Source: Flagellimonas maritima (GTDB lineage Bacteria > Bacteroidota > Bacteroidia > Flavobacteriales > Flavobacteriaceae). From it: DNA of 64,000 nucleotides. The DNA lies in the NCBI RefSeq assembly GCF_003269425.1, contig NZ_CP030104.1, forward strand, positions 2,475,501 to 2,539,500, in the 5' to 3' direction. The notes under the pieces are model-generated. The model ran no database searches, had not been told where the DNA came from, and saw only the letters and a program-made list of their open reading frames with translations. Every line of letters starts with the position of its first letter. Position 1 is the first letter of the stretch. Below are positions 19,601-27,391 of the stretch, in pieces. Made by a program: the position numbers and the translations under genes.

Positions 19601-20028
19601 TGGGAAGAAAATTGTTGATTTTGGCCCGTGAATTGGATTTGGAAAATGAGTTTTCAGATATTCAAATAGAAAATTTGATTCCCGATACCTTACAAAATGT
19701 AGGTTTTGAAAACTTTATGGAAAGTATTGCATCAATGGACAGCGGTTTTTCAAAAATAAAAAATAACCAACAGCAAGGGCATGTACTTCGATATGTAGGA
19801 GATTTACACGGGGATTTGCAACAAGAAAAAGGTATTTTGGACGTAAAATTGATTTCAGTTCCTAAATCCAGTACGCTGGGTCAGGTAAATGGTTCAGATT
19901 CGATTATTGAAATTTATACAGAATCCTATGGTGAGCATCCTTTAGTGATTCAAGGGGCAGGAGCAGGTGCCGCCGTTACAGCAAGAGGTGTTTTTGGAGA
20001 TGTTTTAAGGATTGCGGAAAAGATGTGA
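16642..20028 (+). CDS. MetX-like acyltransferase - aspartokinase - homoserine dehydrogenase fusion
   Basis: Three enzymes in one 1128-residue chain. Residues about 1-320 are an alpha/beta hydrolase of the homoserine O-acetyltransferase (MetX) type: nucleophile Ser in GGSLGGG (about 121), Asp in NSDLFFT and His in LHGHDAF. Residues about 325-770 are aspartokinase (LKFGGKSLA; GRNGSNYSAAL) with ACT domains around LGLNNINVGIISQGSSE. Residues about 775-1128 are homoserine dehydrogenase (LAIFGHGNVGG; SNKIAN; GAGLPLI). Together they convert aspartate to aspartyl phosphate and, after a separate semialdehyde dehydrogenase, to homoserine and its O-acetyl ester for MetY. The AK-HSD pair is ThrA-like; the MetX fusion occurs in related bacteria. 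Confidence 0.93.
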   Translation: MLQHINIPNFTTLSGNTQDLQLSYQLFGQELHIAPIVLVNHALTGNSNVTGDGGWWTDIVGDNKCIDTKKYTILAFNVPGNGYDGFVIDNYKDFVAGDIANIFLDGLEELKVEKLFAIIGGSLGGGIAWEMVAFNPKITQHLIPVASDWKSTDWLIANCQIQEQFLVNSKQPVHDARMHAMLCYRTPESFKARFKRSTNEELQVFNVESWLMHHGEKLQERFQLSAYKLMNQLLKTIDITRNGGDAFDLIQKSDTKIHIIGVNSDLFFTAEENKETFRNLAQANANVTYGEVQSLHGHDAFLIEFQQLENLLTPIFQKNGKKERIKILKFGGKSLANGEGLQNVLEIIATRAKAGENFGVVLSARGKATDQLEAMLDLAAKGKDFSEELQTFSDYQSGALSKIELKEELNHIAKLLKGVSLTGDYSLKTKDELLSFGELISGKVITSILSESGVKAQLVDSRKLIKTDDTFNDAEVDEPISKENVIRYFQALDADIIPIITGFIASNKEGETTTLGRNGSNYSAALLANFLDAQELVNYTHVDGIFTANPDLVPEARLIRSISYAEANELANFGATILHAKTIIPLLEKNIPLRILNTFNKNNKGTLIGAETENGGIKSLSVLEHVALINLEGRGLLGKVGVDARIFTVLGLNNINVGIISQGSSERGIGLVVDSKQAQKAKRVLDIEFKTDYSNKDVNQITVLDDVAVISIVGMDLSAFHKPFNALAKNQVVPLLFNNTVSGKNVSLVVNSADLHKAVNVVHGQIFGISKKVNLAIFGHGNVGGTLIDQILSSQKSIEKRKGIDLRIFAVSNSRKTLLDVEGVNDTWRDDLENATGLHRTKSIIEFAKKHHLENLIAIDNTASESFVSNYEDLIANGFDLVSSNKIANTLGFDYYRTIRGHLEKNQKQYLYETNVGAGLPLIDTIKLLHLSGENITRIKGVFSGSLSYIFNTFSENRIPFSEIVKTAMEKGYTEPDPREDLSGNDVGRKLLILARELDLENEFSDIQIENLIPDTLQNVGFENFMESIASMDSGFSKIKNNQQQGHVLRYVGDLHGDLQQEKGILDVKLISVPKSSTLGQVNGSDSIIEIYTESYGEHPLVIQGAGAGAAVTARGVFGDVLRIAEKM

Positions 20029-20034
20029 TTTTTA

Positions 20035-20062
20035 AGTTTAGTAGTTAGTAGTCGGTGGTCTG
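20035..20062. repeat. Degenerate 7-periodic spacer
   Basis: AGTTTAG, TAGTTAG, TAGTCGG, TGGTCTG follow each other in 7-base register just after the fusion gene. Degenerate relative of the heptamer arrays elsewhere in the window. Confidence 0.5.
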
Positions 20063-20124
20063 ACATCTAATTTGATAGAGGTCTCATCCATGATTGCAAA
20101 ATATTTAAATGATGTTGACATAGT

Positions 20125-21297
20125 ATGATAAAGAAAAATAAGAAGTTTGAAACGGAAGCCATACGTACACAATTGGAGCGTACCCAATTCTTGGAACACT
20201 CTACGCCAATGTACCTGACCTCCAGTTTTGTTTTTGAGGATGCAGAGGATATGAGGGCTTCGTTCGCCGAAGAGAAAGAACGGAATATTTATTCTCGGTA
20301 CTCCAATCCAAACTCATCAGAATTTATTGAGAAGGTATGCAAAATGGAAAGAGCCGAAGCAGGTTTTGCCTTCGCTTCTGGAATGGCTGCCGTTTTTTCA
20401 ACATTTGCCGCCCTTTTGGAAAGTGGTGACCACATCATATCTGCAAAGAGCATCTTTGGTTCAACGCATACATTGTTCACACAGTTTTTTCCAAAATGGA
20501 ACATCAAAACAAGTTATTTTGATAGCAATGCTTTGGAAGAAATAGAAAACTTGATAACTGCCAAAACAAAGGTTATTTATGCCGAGTCACCAACCAACCC
20601 TGGGGTTGATATTTTAGACCTTGAGGTGCTGGGGAAAATTGCCGGAAAAAATGGATTAATACTCATCATTGATAATTGTTTCGCTTCGCCCTATTTGCAA
20701 CAACCCATCAAGTTTGGGGCAGATTTGGTCATTCACTCTGGAACAAAGTTGATGGACGGTCAGGGGCGTGTTCTTGCTGGAATTACTGTTGGGAATACTG
20801 AACTTATTGATAAGATTTATCGTTTTTCTAGAATAACGGGCCCTGCGCTTTCACCTTTTAATGCATGGGTATTGTCCAAAAGTCTGGAGACGTTGGCACT
20901 TAGAGTTGATAGACATTGCTCAAATGCTTTACAGCTGGCCGAGTTTTTGGAAGAGCATCCAAAAGTGGCTTGGGTCAAATACCCTTTTTTAAAATCACAC
21001 CCTAAATATGAAATTGCCAAAAAACAAATGAAAGCGGGCGGATGTGTAGTGGCATTTGAAGTTGATGGAGGGTTGGAAGCTGGCAAAAAATTCTTTGACT
21101 CCATAAAATTATTATCCCTTTCGGCAAATTTGGGAGATTCAAGAAGTATTGTAACCCATCCAGCATCTACTACGCATAGCAAGCTAAATGCTCAAGAAAG
21201 AGAGTCGGTTGGAATTTCAGATGGAATGGTTCGTGTTTCGGTGGGATTGGAACATATAGACGACATCATAGAGGATATAGAACAGGCATTGGGATAA
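20125..21297 (+). CDS. Trans-sulfuration enzyme, O-succinylhomoserine sulfhydrylase-like (MetZ/MetB)
   Basis: Second Cys/Met-family PLP enzyme of the cluster, 390 residues. The PLP Lys lies in HSGTKLMDGQGRVLAG (about residue 208). YSRYSNPNSSEF and FASGMAAVFSTF are the cofactor-binding motifs. The DGQGRVLAG extension after the Lys is typical of MetZ-type sulfhydrylases in my memory, but cystathionine gamma-synthase cannot be excluded. It follows the fusion gene by about 97 bases. Confidence 0.85.
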   Translation: MIKKNKKFETEAIRTQLERTQFLEHSTPMYLTSSFVFEDAEDMRASFAEEKERNIYSRYSNPNSSEFIEKVCKMERAEAGFAFASGMAAVFSTFAALLESGDHIISAKSIFGSTHTLFTQFFPKWNIKTSYFDSNALEEIENLITAKTKVIYAESPTNPGVDILDLEVLGKIAGKNGLILIIDNCFASPYLQQPIKFGADLVIHSGTKLMDGQGRVLAGITVGNTELIDKIYRFSRITGPALSPFNAWVLSKSLETLALRVDRHCSNALQLAEFLEEHPKVAWVKYPFLKSHPKYEIAKKQMKAGGCVVAFEVDGGLEAGKKFFDSIKLLSLSANLGDSRSIVTHPASTTHSKLNAQERESVGISDGMVRVSVGLEHIDDIIEDIEQALG

Positions 21298-21320
21298 TCA
21301 ATCAACTACTTCATAGGCTG

Positions 21321-21354
21321 TTGGGAAGGCAATTGTTAATTTTCGCTATATTCG
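21321..21354 (+). promoter_or_regulatory. Candidate promoter of the Rrf2 gene, leaderless spacing
   Basis: TTG at 21321-21323, a 23-base spacer and TATATTCG at 21347-21354 (one mismatch to TAnnTTTG). The ATG is only 5 bases further, so the transcript would begin at or next to the start codon. Confidence 0.5.
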
Positions 21355-21358
21355 TGAG

Positions 21359-21769
21359 ATGCTCTCCAAGAAAACTAAATATGGTCTAAAGGCACTGACG
21401 TATCTGGCGTCAGTTGAAAGTACCAAACCTGTCCAAATTGCAGAAATTGCAAAGCATGAAAACATTTCACAAAAATTTCTGGAAACTATTCTGCTCACTC
21501 TTAGAAGAAACGGTTTTTTAGGCTCCAAAAAAGGAAAAGGAGGGGGATACTATTTAATAAAAGAACCAAAGGATATTCTTATGACATCCGTAATGCGCGT
21601 ATTGGAAGGTCCAATTGCCATGGTGCCGTGCGTTAGTCTAAACTTTTATGAAAAGTGCGATGATTGCCCTGACGAAAACACATGCTCCGTTCATAAATTA
21701 ATGCTTCAGGTTAGGGACAGTGCTTTAGATGTCTATAGAAACAACACCTTGGCAGACATCATTTCTTAA
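21359..21769 (+). CDS. Rrf2-family transcriptional regulator
   Basis: A 136-residue winged-helix regulator. The N-terminal part (LSKKTKYGLKALTYLA; IAEIAKHENISQKFLETIL; GSKKGKGGGYYL) is the classic Rrf2 DNA-binding domain with a glycine-rich wing. Four Cys (91, 100, 103, 109) sit where IscR-like proteins bind an iron-sulfur cluster, so cluster or cysteine sensing is plausible. Its place directly upstream of the sulfate-assimilation genes suggests it controls them; the repeated CTATAGGNTAA sites are candidate operators. Confidence 0.92.
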   Translation: MLSKKTKYGLKALTYLASVESTKPVQIAEIAKHENISQKFLETILLTLRRNGFLGSKKGKGGGYYLIKEPKDILMTSVMRVLEGPIAMVPCVSLNFYEKCDDCPDENTCSVHKLMLQVRDSALDVYRNNTLADIIS

Positions 21770-21839
21770 CTAAAAAATCTTCGGTTTAAATCATTCTCAT
21801 TTGAAAAATTCTTAGAATTTAGTATGATTCGTTTATAAT

Positions 21840-21860
21840 CTACAAAAACTATAGGGTAAT
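21840..21860 (+). promoter_or_regulatory. Putative operator site 1 (CTATAGG motif)
   Basis: CTAC, AAAAAC, then TATAGGGTAAT. Shares a 20-bp consensus CTAY-WAAAWC-TATAGGNTAA with sites 2 and 3. Lies about 110 bases before DUF2061. Confidence 0.6.
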
Positions 21861-21905
21861 AGTAATTTTATGGCTGATTTAACGATTTACTTTAATAAAT
21901 AATTC

Positions 21906-21913
21906 TATTTTTG
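21906..21913 (+). promoter_or_regulatory. Candidate -7 element for the DUF2061-cys operon
   Basis: TATTTTTG fits TAnnTTTG and lies 8 bases before operator site 2. No -33 element is evident. Confidence 0.4.
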
Positions 21914-21920
21914 ATTTATC

Positions 21921-21941
21921 CTACTAAATCTATAGGTTAAT
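21921..21941 (+). promoter_or_regulatory. Putative operator site 2 (CTATAGG motif)
   Basis: CTAC, TAAATC, then TATAGGTTAAT, with a dyad TTATCCTA...TAGGTTAA when the preceding bases are included. It lies at the predicted transcription start and 7 bases before the DUF2061 ATG. Confidence 0.65.
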
Positions 21942-21948
21942 AAATATT

Positions 21949-22212
21949 ATGATAACCGATCAGTTAATATTGAAAAACAGCAGCAATAAAAATACGTATG
22001 CTGAAGATAAAAAATCCGAGAAACCCATTCGGAGTATAGCTAAGGCCATAAGCTGGAGAATAATCGGGACTATGGATACCCTTATAATATCCTATCTGTT
22101 GACCGGAAAGGTTTCATTGGCGGCATCCATTGCATCGATAGATTTTATTACCAAGATGATACTGTATTTTTTTCACGAACGGGTTTGGAACAAAATTAAC
22201 TGGGGAAAATAG
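21949..22212 (+). CDS. DUF2061 small membrane protein
   Basis: An 87-residue protein with a hydrophilic first third and two membrane helices (TLIISYLLTGKVSLAASIASI and the following FITKMILYFF), ending in HERVWNKINWG. The RSIAKAISWRIIGTMDT start of the domain is the DUF2061 signature. Function is not established. The family is repeatedly found with sulfate-activation genes, and here it is 6 bases before cysH, so a role near sulfate assimilation is inferred. Confidence 0.88.
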   Translation: MITDQLILKNSSNKNTYAEDKKSEKPIRSIAKAISWRIIGTMDTLIISYLLTGKVSLAASIASIDFITKMILYFFHERVWNKINWGK

Positions 22213-22218
22213 AAAGAT

Positions 22219-22842
22219 ATGGTATTCGCACAAGAACAGATAGATAAACTCAACGTTCAATTTAAGGGTATTTCAGCAGAAGAAATTATTTCTTGGGCTG
22301 TCCAGAATGCCGAACGCCCTGTAGTGACAACCAATTTCCGCCCTTATGAAGTAGCCATACTAAATGCAGTGGCCGAGGTAAGGCAAGATATTCCAGTTAT
22401 CTGGTGCGATACGGGTTACAATACGCCGAACACGTATAAGCACGCCGGAGAATTGATTAAAAGGTTACGTTTAAATATTGATCTATACGTGCCAAAACAA
22501 ACATCAGCATATCGTGATTCGGTAATGGGAATTCCACAAATAGATGACCCAAAGCATGAAATTTTTACAGAACAAGTAAAATTGGAACCATTTAGTAGAG
22601 CTATGAAAGTACATAAACCGGATGTTTGGTTTACCAACCTTCGAAAAGGGCAAACTACCCTGCGTGATTCCCTTGATATTCTTAGTTTGAGCAAAGATGG
22701 CGTTTTAAAAGTGAGTCCATTTTACTATTGGAGCGATACGGAATTGGATACCTATCTCACGGAAAATAATTTACCTAACGAACACAACTATTTTGATCCG
22801 ACCAAAGTGTTGGAGAACAGGGAATGTGGTTTACACACTTAA
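22219..22842 (+). CDS. cysH: PAPS/APS reductase family protein
   Basis: Reduces activated sulfate to sulfite. The product is 207 residues, short for the family. VVTTNFRPYEVAILN is the PP-loop-like region (Ser replaced by Asn/Phe context), IWCDTGYNT follows, and the C-terminus is the redox-active ECGLHT motif with its catalytic Cys. The only other Cys is in WCDTG, so the CC...CxxC pairs that hold a 4Fe-4S cluster in APS reductases are absent. By family rule that predicts PAPS as substrate, yet no APS kinase is in the window. It starts the cysH-D-N order, 32 bases before cysD. Confidence 0.9.
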   Translation: MVFAQEQIDKLNVQFKGISAEEIISWAVQNAERPVVTTNFRPYEVAILNAVAEVRQDIPVIWCDTGYNTPNTYKHAGELIKRLRLNIDLYVPKQTSAYRDSVMGIPQIDDPKHEIFTEQVKLEPFSRAMKVHKPDVWFTNLRKGQTTLRDSLDILSLSKDGVLKVSPFYYWSDTELDTYLTENNLPNEHNYFDPTKVLENRECGLHT

Positions 22843-22874
22843 GAAAGATTTTAGAAGCTGGATAAAGAAAAAAT

Positions 22875-23825
22875 ATGAACATCTACACTACAGATTTAAG
22901 CTTAGCACCTGAACTTGATTCTTTGAAAGATACCTCAAACGTAAATGCTTTGGAAAATGAAGCCATTTATATTCTAAGGGAAGTAGCGGCACAATTTGAA
23001 AAACCGGTATTGTTATTTTCAGGCGGTAAAGATTCCATCACCTTGGTACGCTTGGCACAAAAGGCATTTTGGCCCGCAAAGATCCCTTTTCCGTTAATGC
23101 ACATTGATACGGGGCATAACTTTTCCGAGACCATCGAATTCAGGGATAGGTTGGTGGAAGAATTGGGTGTGGAGCTTATCATTAGAAAAGTTCAGGATTC
23201 TATTAATCAAGGAAAGGTAAAAGAAGAATCGGGAAGATATGCCAGTCGTAATTCATTACAGACCACGACTCTTTTGGATGCGATTGAAGAATTCAAGTTC
23301 GATGCCTGTGTTGGCGGTGCTCGCAGGGATGAGGAAAAGGCAAGGGCGAAAGAACGGATATTTTCAGTTCGTGACGATTTTGGTCAATGGGACGAGCGTA
23401 ACCAACGCCCGGAATTATTCGATATGTTGAACGGTCAAATTGAATTGGGTCAAAATGTACGTGTGTTCCCAATTTCAAACTGGACCGAGTTGGATGTTTG
23501 GTCTTACATTCAAGAAGAACATATTGAAATCCCATCCATATATTTTGCCCACAGACGAAAAACTTTCTTAAGGGACGGCATGATTTGGTCTGCGGATGAT
23601 AATATCGTTTTTCGAGAAGAAAATGAAGCGGTGGAAGAGCGTATGGTACGTTTTCGTACAGTAGGCGACATGTCCTGTACCGCCGCTGTTTTATCCGATG
23701 CCATAAGCATTGATAAAGTAGTTTCCGAAATCAGGGATTCGTCCATTTCGGAACGTGGCGCACGAATAGATGACAAACGTTCAGAAGCCGCAATGGAAAA
23801 AAGAAAACAACAAGGATATTTTTAA
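22875..23825 (+). CDS. cysD: Sulfate adenylyltransferase subunit 2
   Basis: Catalytic subunit of ATP sulfurylase; forms APS from sulfate and ATP. The PP-loop LFSGGKDS is at residues 47-54. FPLMHIDTGHNFSETIEFRD and GGARRDEEKARAKER are strongly conserved CysD blocks. The product is 316 residues, about the usual length. Partner gene cysN follows after 64 bases. Confidence 0.96.
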   Translation: MNIYTTDLSLAPELDSLKDTSNVNALENEAIYILREVAAQFEKPVLLFSGGKDSITLVRLAQKAFWPAKIPFPLMHIDTGHNFSETIEFRDRLVEELGVELIIRKVQDSINQGKVKEESGRYASRNSLQTTTLLDAIEEFKFDACVGGARRDEEKARAKERIFSVRDDFGQWDERNQRPELFDMLNGQIELGQNVRVFPISNWTELDVWSYIQEEHIEIPSIYFAHRRKTFLRDGMIWSADDNIVFREENEAVEERMVRFRTVGDMSCTAAVLSDAISIDKVVSEIRDSSISERGARIDDKRSEAAMEKRKQQGYF

Positions 23826-23829
23826 AAAT

Positions 23830-23878
23830 AGTGGATAGTTTATTGTTCATGGTCGATGCGAAATAGCGAACAAATAAC
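23830..23878. repeat. Degenerate 7-periodic spacer between cysD and cysN
   Basis: Seven consecutive heptamers keep a common ending: AGTGGAT, AGTTTAT, TGTTCAT, GGTCGAT, GCGAAAT, AGCGAAC, AAATAAC. The spacer is almost entirely made of them. Confidence 0.55.
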
Positions 23879-23889
23879 AACAAAAAAAT

Positions 23890-25140
23890 ATGGAAGTACT
23901 GAAAATAGCAACAGCAGGAAGCGTAGACGATGGTAAGAGCACCCTCATAGGAAGAATGCTGTACGATACAAGATCACTCACTTCGGACAAACTAGAGGCC
24001 ATTGAAAAAACAAGTAAACAAAAAGGGTATGACTATCTGGATTTTTCTTTGGCAACTGATGGTCTCGTGGCCGAACGGGAGCAGGGGATCACGATAGACG
24101 TTGCGCATATTTATTTCTCTACGGAAAAAAAGAGTTACATCATAGCTGATACTCCTGGGCATGTGGAATATACCAGAAATATGGTTACGGGAGCATCAAC
24201 TTCACAGGCTGCAATTATTTTGATCGATGCCAGAAAAGGAGTGATAGAACAAACAAATCGTCACTTTTTCATCAATAATTTATTACGTATCAAAGATGTG
24301 GTAGTTGCTATAAATAAAATGGACTTGGTGGATTATTCCGAAGAACGGTACAATGAAATCAAAGCTGATTTTCAGGGATTGATGGCGAAGCGTGATTATC
24401 AAGAGCAACGCATAACTTTTATTCCAGTAAGTGCCTTAAAAGGCGATAACGTTGTAAATAAGTCAGAAAACACGCCTTGGTATAATGGAGATACGTTATT
24501 GGGTCATTTAGAGGAATTGGATATGGCAGCAGTCTCAAACGTTGGTACGCCACGTTTCCCGGTACAATATGTTGTACGTCCAAAAACGGAAGAGCATCAC
24601 GATTTTAGGGGTTTTGCCGGTAAGGTCTATGGTGGTGAATTAAGTGTTGGTGATGAGGTTGTTGCCCTACCATCACAAACAAGGTCCAGAATCAAGGAAA
24701 TTTACTTTTATGATAAAAAATACGAAACAGCTTCTCGAAGGTCCTCGGTTACGATAACCTTGGAAGATGAAATCAACCTGAGTAGGGGAGATATGCTAGT
24801 GAGAGCAAATGATTTACCAACGATAGAAAAACAGTTTACAGCAACTATTTCTTGGATGGATTCCAAACAATTAACGGCAGGAAATAAATATGTGGTACAG
24901 CACGGAGTCAACAAAGTATTGGCGAAAGTAGAAACAGTGCACCATAAGATTGCGCCAGACTATTCGGGCTTGGACACAGAAGCCAATACCTTGGGAATGA
25001 ATGATATTGCACAAGTAAGCTTTAGGCTGAACAAACCCATCTTTTACGATAAGTTTAAAGAACACAGAACCAACGGCTCCTTCATTTTGATAGATACACA
25101 AACAAACAATACAGTAGGCGCAGGATTTATCAGTTCTTAG
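23890..25140 (+). CDS. cysN: Sulfate adenylyltransferase subunit 1 (GTPase)
   Basis: EF-Tu-like GTPase that drives ATP sulfurylase. G1 is GSVDDGKST (about residues 10-18), the switch region has DGLVAEREQGITIDVAH, G3 is DTPGHVEY and G4 is NKMD. The 416 residues cover the GTPase and two beta-barrel domains only; the APS kinase (CysC) domain fused in some relatives is absent. Downstream of cysD in the same operon. Confidence 0.96.
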   Translation: MEVLKIATAGSVDDGKSTLIGRMLYDTRSLTSDKLEAIEKTSKQKGYDYLDFSLATDGLVAEREQGITIDVAHIYFSTEKKSYIIADTPGHVEYTRNMVTGASTSQAAIILIDARKGVIEQTNRHFFINNLLRIKDVVVAINKMDLVDYSEERYNEIKADFQGLMAKRDYQEQRITFIPVSALKGDNVVNKSENTPWYNGDTLLGHLEELDMAAVSNVGTPRFPVQYVVRPKTEEHHDFRGFAGKVYGGELSVGDEVVALPSQTRSRIKEIYFYDKKYETASRRSSVTITLEDEINLSRGDMLVRANDLPTIEKQFTATISWMDSKQLTAGNKYVVQHGVNKVLAKVETVHHKIAPDYSGLDTEANTLGMNDIAQVSFRLNKPIFYDKFKEHRTNGSFILIDTQTNNTVGAGFISS

Positions 25141-25231
25141 TTGAAATGTTTTTGAAAAATTAAAACCGAGGATTCATTACTAAGATTGTATGTATTTAAA
25201 TAAGGAAATAATAATTTTTGTTTACAATAAT

Positions 25232-25252
25232 CTATAAAATCTATAGGATAAA
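25232..25252 (+). promoter_or_regulatory. Putative operator site 3 (CTATAGG motif)
   Basis: CTAT, AAAATC, then TATAGGATAAA, matching sites 1 and 2. Lies 47 bases before the sulfite reductase start and just after an imperfect -7-like ATAATTTTTG. Confidence 0.65.
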
Positions 25253-25299
25253 TATAAAAAAGCCTAGTGTCTATTATTCAGATTCTAGCATCTTGTAAA

Positions 25300-27390
25300 A
25301 TGCAGAGTTTTAGAACAGAAATCGAAAACCCAGTAGTTCAAAAGGACATCTTGGAACTGGAACAAAAAATCCACGAGTTCCATAATGGGAAGTTGGACGA
25401 GGAAAAATTTAGAAGTTTACGTTTGGCTCGTGGGGTTTATGGTCAGCGACAACAAGGCGTGCAAATGATTCGTATAAAACTGCCGTACGGGAAAGTCACT
25501 TCAAAACAATTACATCGTATAGCTGATGTTTCTGATGAGTATTCTACGGGTAGATTGCACATCACCACGCGTCAAGATTTACAGATTCATTATGTGGATT
25601 TAAATCGCACACCACAACTTTGGGCGGAACTGGAGAAAGATAATGTGACTTTGCGAGAGGCATGTGGGAACACGGTTCGTAACGTGACCGCAAGTGAGAC
25701 AGCGGGTATCGATATTAATGAACCTTTTGATGTTTCACCGTATGCAGATACACTTTTTAAATACTTTTTGAGAAATCCTATCAGTCAAGAAATGGGAAGA
25801 AAATTTAAGGTTTCCTTCTCTGCCAGTGATGCAGATACTGGATTGTCCTACATGCACGATTTAGGTTTTATCGCCAAGCTCCAAGATAATAAACGAGGAT
25901 TTAAAGTAATGTTGGGGGGTGGATTAGGCTCACAACCACGTCATGCCGATGTCTTATTTGAATTTCTTCCTACAGATAAGATTATTCCTTTGATGGATGG
26001 CGTTGTCCGTGTGTTCGATAGATACGGAGAGCGAAAAAGCAGGGCAAAGGCCCGTATGAAATTCTTGATCAAAGATGTTGGACTGGAAGGATTTAAAGCC
26101 TTGTTGGAGGAAGAGCAAGAAGCCGTTCCATATAAAACCTATCCCATTGATGTAGCAAGTTATCCAAAGGTGAAAATAGTTAAGGTAGAAGCACCCAAAG
26201 TTTCGATAGCCAATACAAAAGATTTTGAAACATGGAAGTCGACCAATATTGTTCCGCAAAAACAAAAAGGCTATGTTGCTATCGGCATCAAGGTATTATT
26301 GGGGGATTTTTACACTGATAAGGCCCGATTACTGGCAGATTTAGTACAGAACTATGCTGCTGGTGAATTACGATTGAGCTTGCGCCAGAACATATTGATT
26401 CCTTTTGTAAAGAAAGAGTTGGTTCCCTTTTTCTATTCTGAATTGGCAAAATTGGGTTTTGTTGAAGCAGGATATAACAAAGCGTTGGATATAACAGCTT
26501 GCCCCGGTACAGATACATGTAATTTGGGTATTGCGAGCAGCACGGGTATTGCCCAAGAATTGGAACGAATTATAAAAGCAGAATATCCACACTACATCAG
26601 TAACCCAGACGTGCTAATCAAGATCAGTGGATGTATGAACGCTTGCGGACAGCATAACATGGCTAACATAGGTTTCCAAGGGATGTCCGTAAGAACAAAG
26701 GATAAATTGGTGGCACCCGCATTACAGGTATTGTTAGGTGGCGGAAATACGGGTAATGGTAAAGGTCGCTTTGCGGATAAAGTTGTAAAAGTACCTAGTA
26801 AAAGAGGCCCTGAAGCATTACGTTTGATTTTAAACGATTACGATACCAACGGAAAAGAACTATCATTTGCCGATTATTACCAAGAAAAAGGGCAAATGTA
26901 TTTCTATGATTTCTTAAAGCACTTAACGGATGTAGATAACCTGACACAAGAAGATTTTATCGACTGGGGGAATACAGAGCGCTACAAAAAAGAGATTGGC
27001 ATCGGTGAATGTGCCGGTGTGGTAATCGATTTGATTGCTACACTATTATTTGAAAGTCAGGAAAAAATAAAGAACGCTGAAGAAGCTTTTGGAGAAGAAA
27101 AATGGGCAGCGAGTATTTACTATGCGTATTCTTCCATGGTGAACACGGCAAAAGCCATGTTGACTGCCGAGAAAACCAAGGTGAATACACACCATAGTAT
27201 CATCGAAGACTTTGATCAAATATTTGTTCAACCAGGTAGGATCGAACTTGAAAATGATTTTAAAGAAACCGTGCTTCAAATTAAGGAAAATGAGCCTACC
27301 AAAAAGTTTGCAAAAAGGTATTTGAACAACGCAGAGGTCTTTTTATCAAAAGTGGAAAAATTGCGCAAAAAAGAATTGGTCGAAGCATAA
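25300..27390 (+). CDS. Ferredoxin-type sulfite reductase with C-terminal HEPN domain
   Basis: Reduces sulfite to sulfide with siroheme and a 4Fe-4S cluster. Two nitrite/sulfite reductase half-domains (TTRQDLQIHYVDL; LRLSLRQNILIPF) frame the cluster motifs CPGTDTC (Cys 401, 407) and CMNAC (Cys 445, 449). The last about 145 residues (from FESQEKIKNAEE) form a helical HEPN-like domain containing AASIYYAYSSMVNTAKAML. ATG at 25300 was chosen because relatives begin MQSFRTEIENP; a GTG 33 bases earlier is possible. Followed after one base by the siroheme gene. Nitrite reduction cannot be excluded, but the setting indicates sulfite. Confidence 0.93.
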   Translation: MQSFRTEIENPVVQKDILELEQKIHEFHNGKLDEEKFRSLRLARGVYGQRQQGVQMIRIKLPYGKVTSKQLHRIADVSDEYSTGRLHITTRQDLQIHYVDLNRTPQLWAELEKDNVTLREACGNTVRNVTASETAGIDINEPFDVSPYADTLFKYFLRNPISQEMGRKFKVSFSASDADTGLSYMHDLGFIAKLQDNKRGFKVMLGGGLGSQPRHADVLFEFLPTDKIIPLMDGVVRVFDRYGERKSRAKARMKFLIKDVGLEGFKALLEEEQEAVPYKTYPIDVASYPKVKIVKVEAPKVSIANTKDFETWKSTNIVPQKQKGYVAIGIKVLLGDFYTDKARLLADLVQNYAAGELRLSLRQNILIPFVKKELVPFFYSELAKLGFVEAGYNKALDITACPGTDTCNLGIASSTGIAQELERIIKAEYPHYISNPDVLIKISGCMNACGQHNMANIGFQGMSVRTKDKLVAPALQVLLGGGNTGNGKGRFADKVVKVPSKRGPEALRLILNDYDTNGKELSFADYYQEKGQMYFYDFLKHLTDVDNLTQEDFIDWGNTERYKKEIGIGECAGVVIDLIATLLFESQEKIKNAEEAFGEEKWAASIYYAYSSMVNTAKAMLTAEKTKVNTHHSIIEDFDQIFVQPGRIELENDFKETVLQIKENEPTKKFAKRYLNNAEVFLSKVEKLRKKELVEA

Positions 27391-27391
27391 A

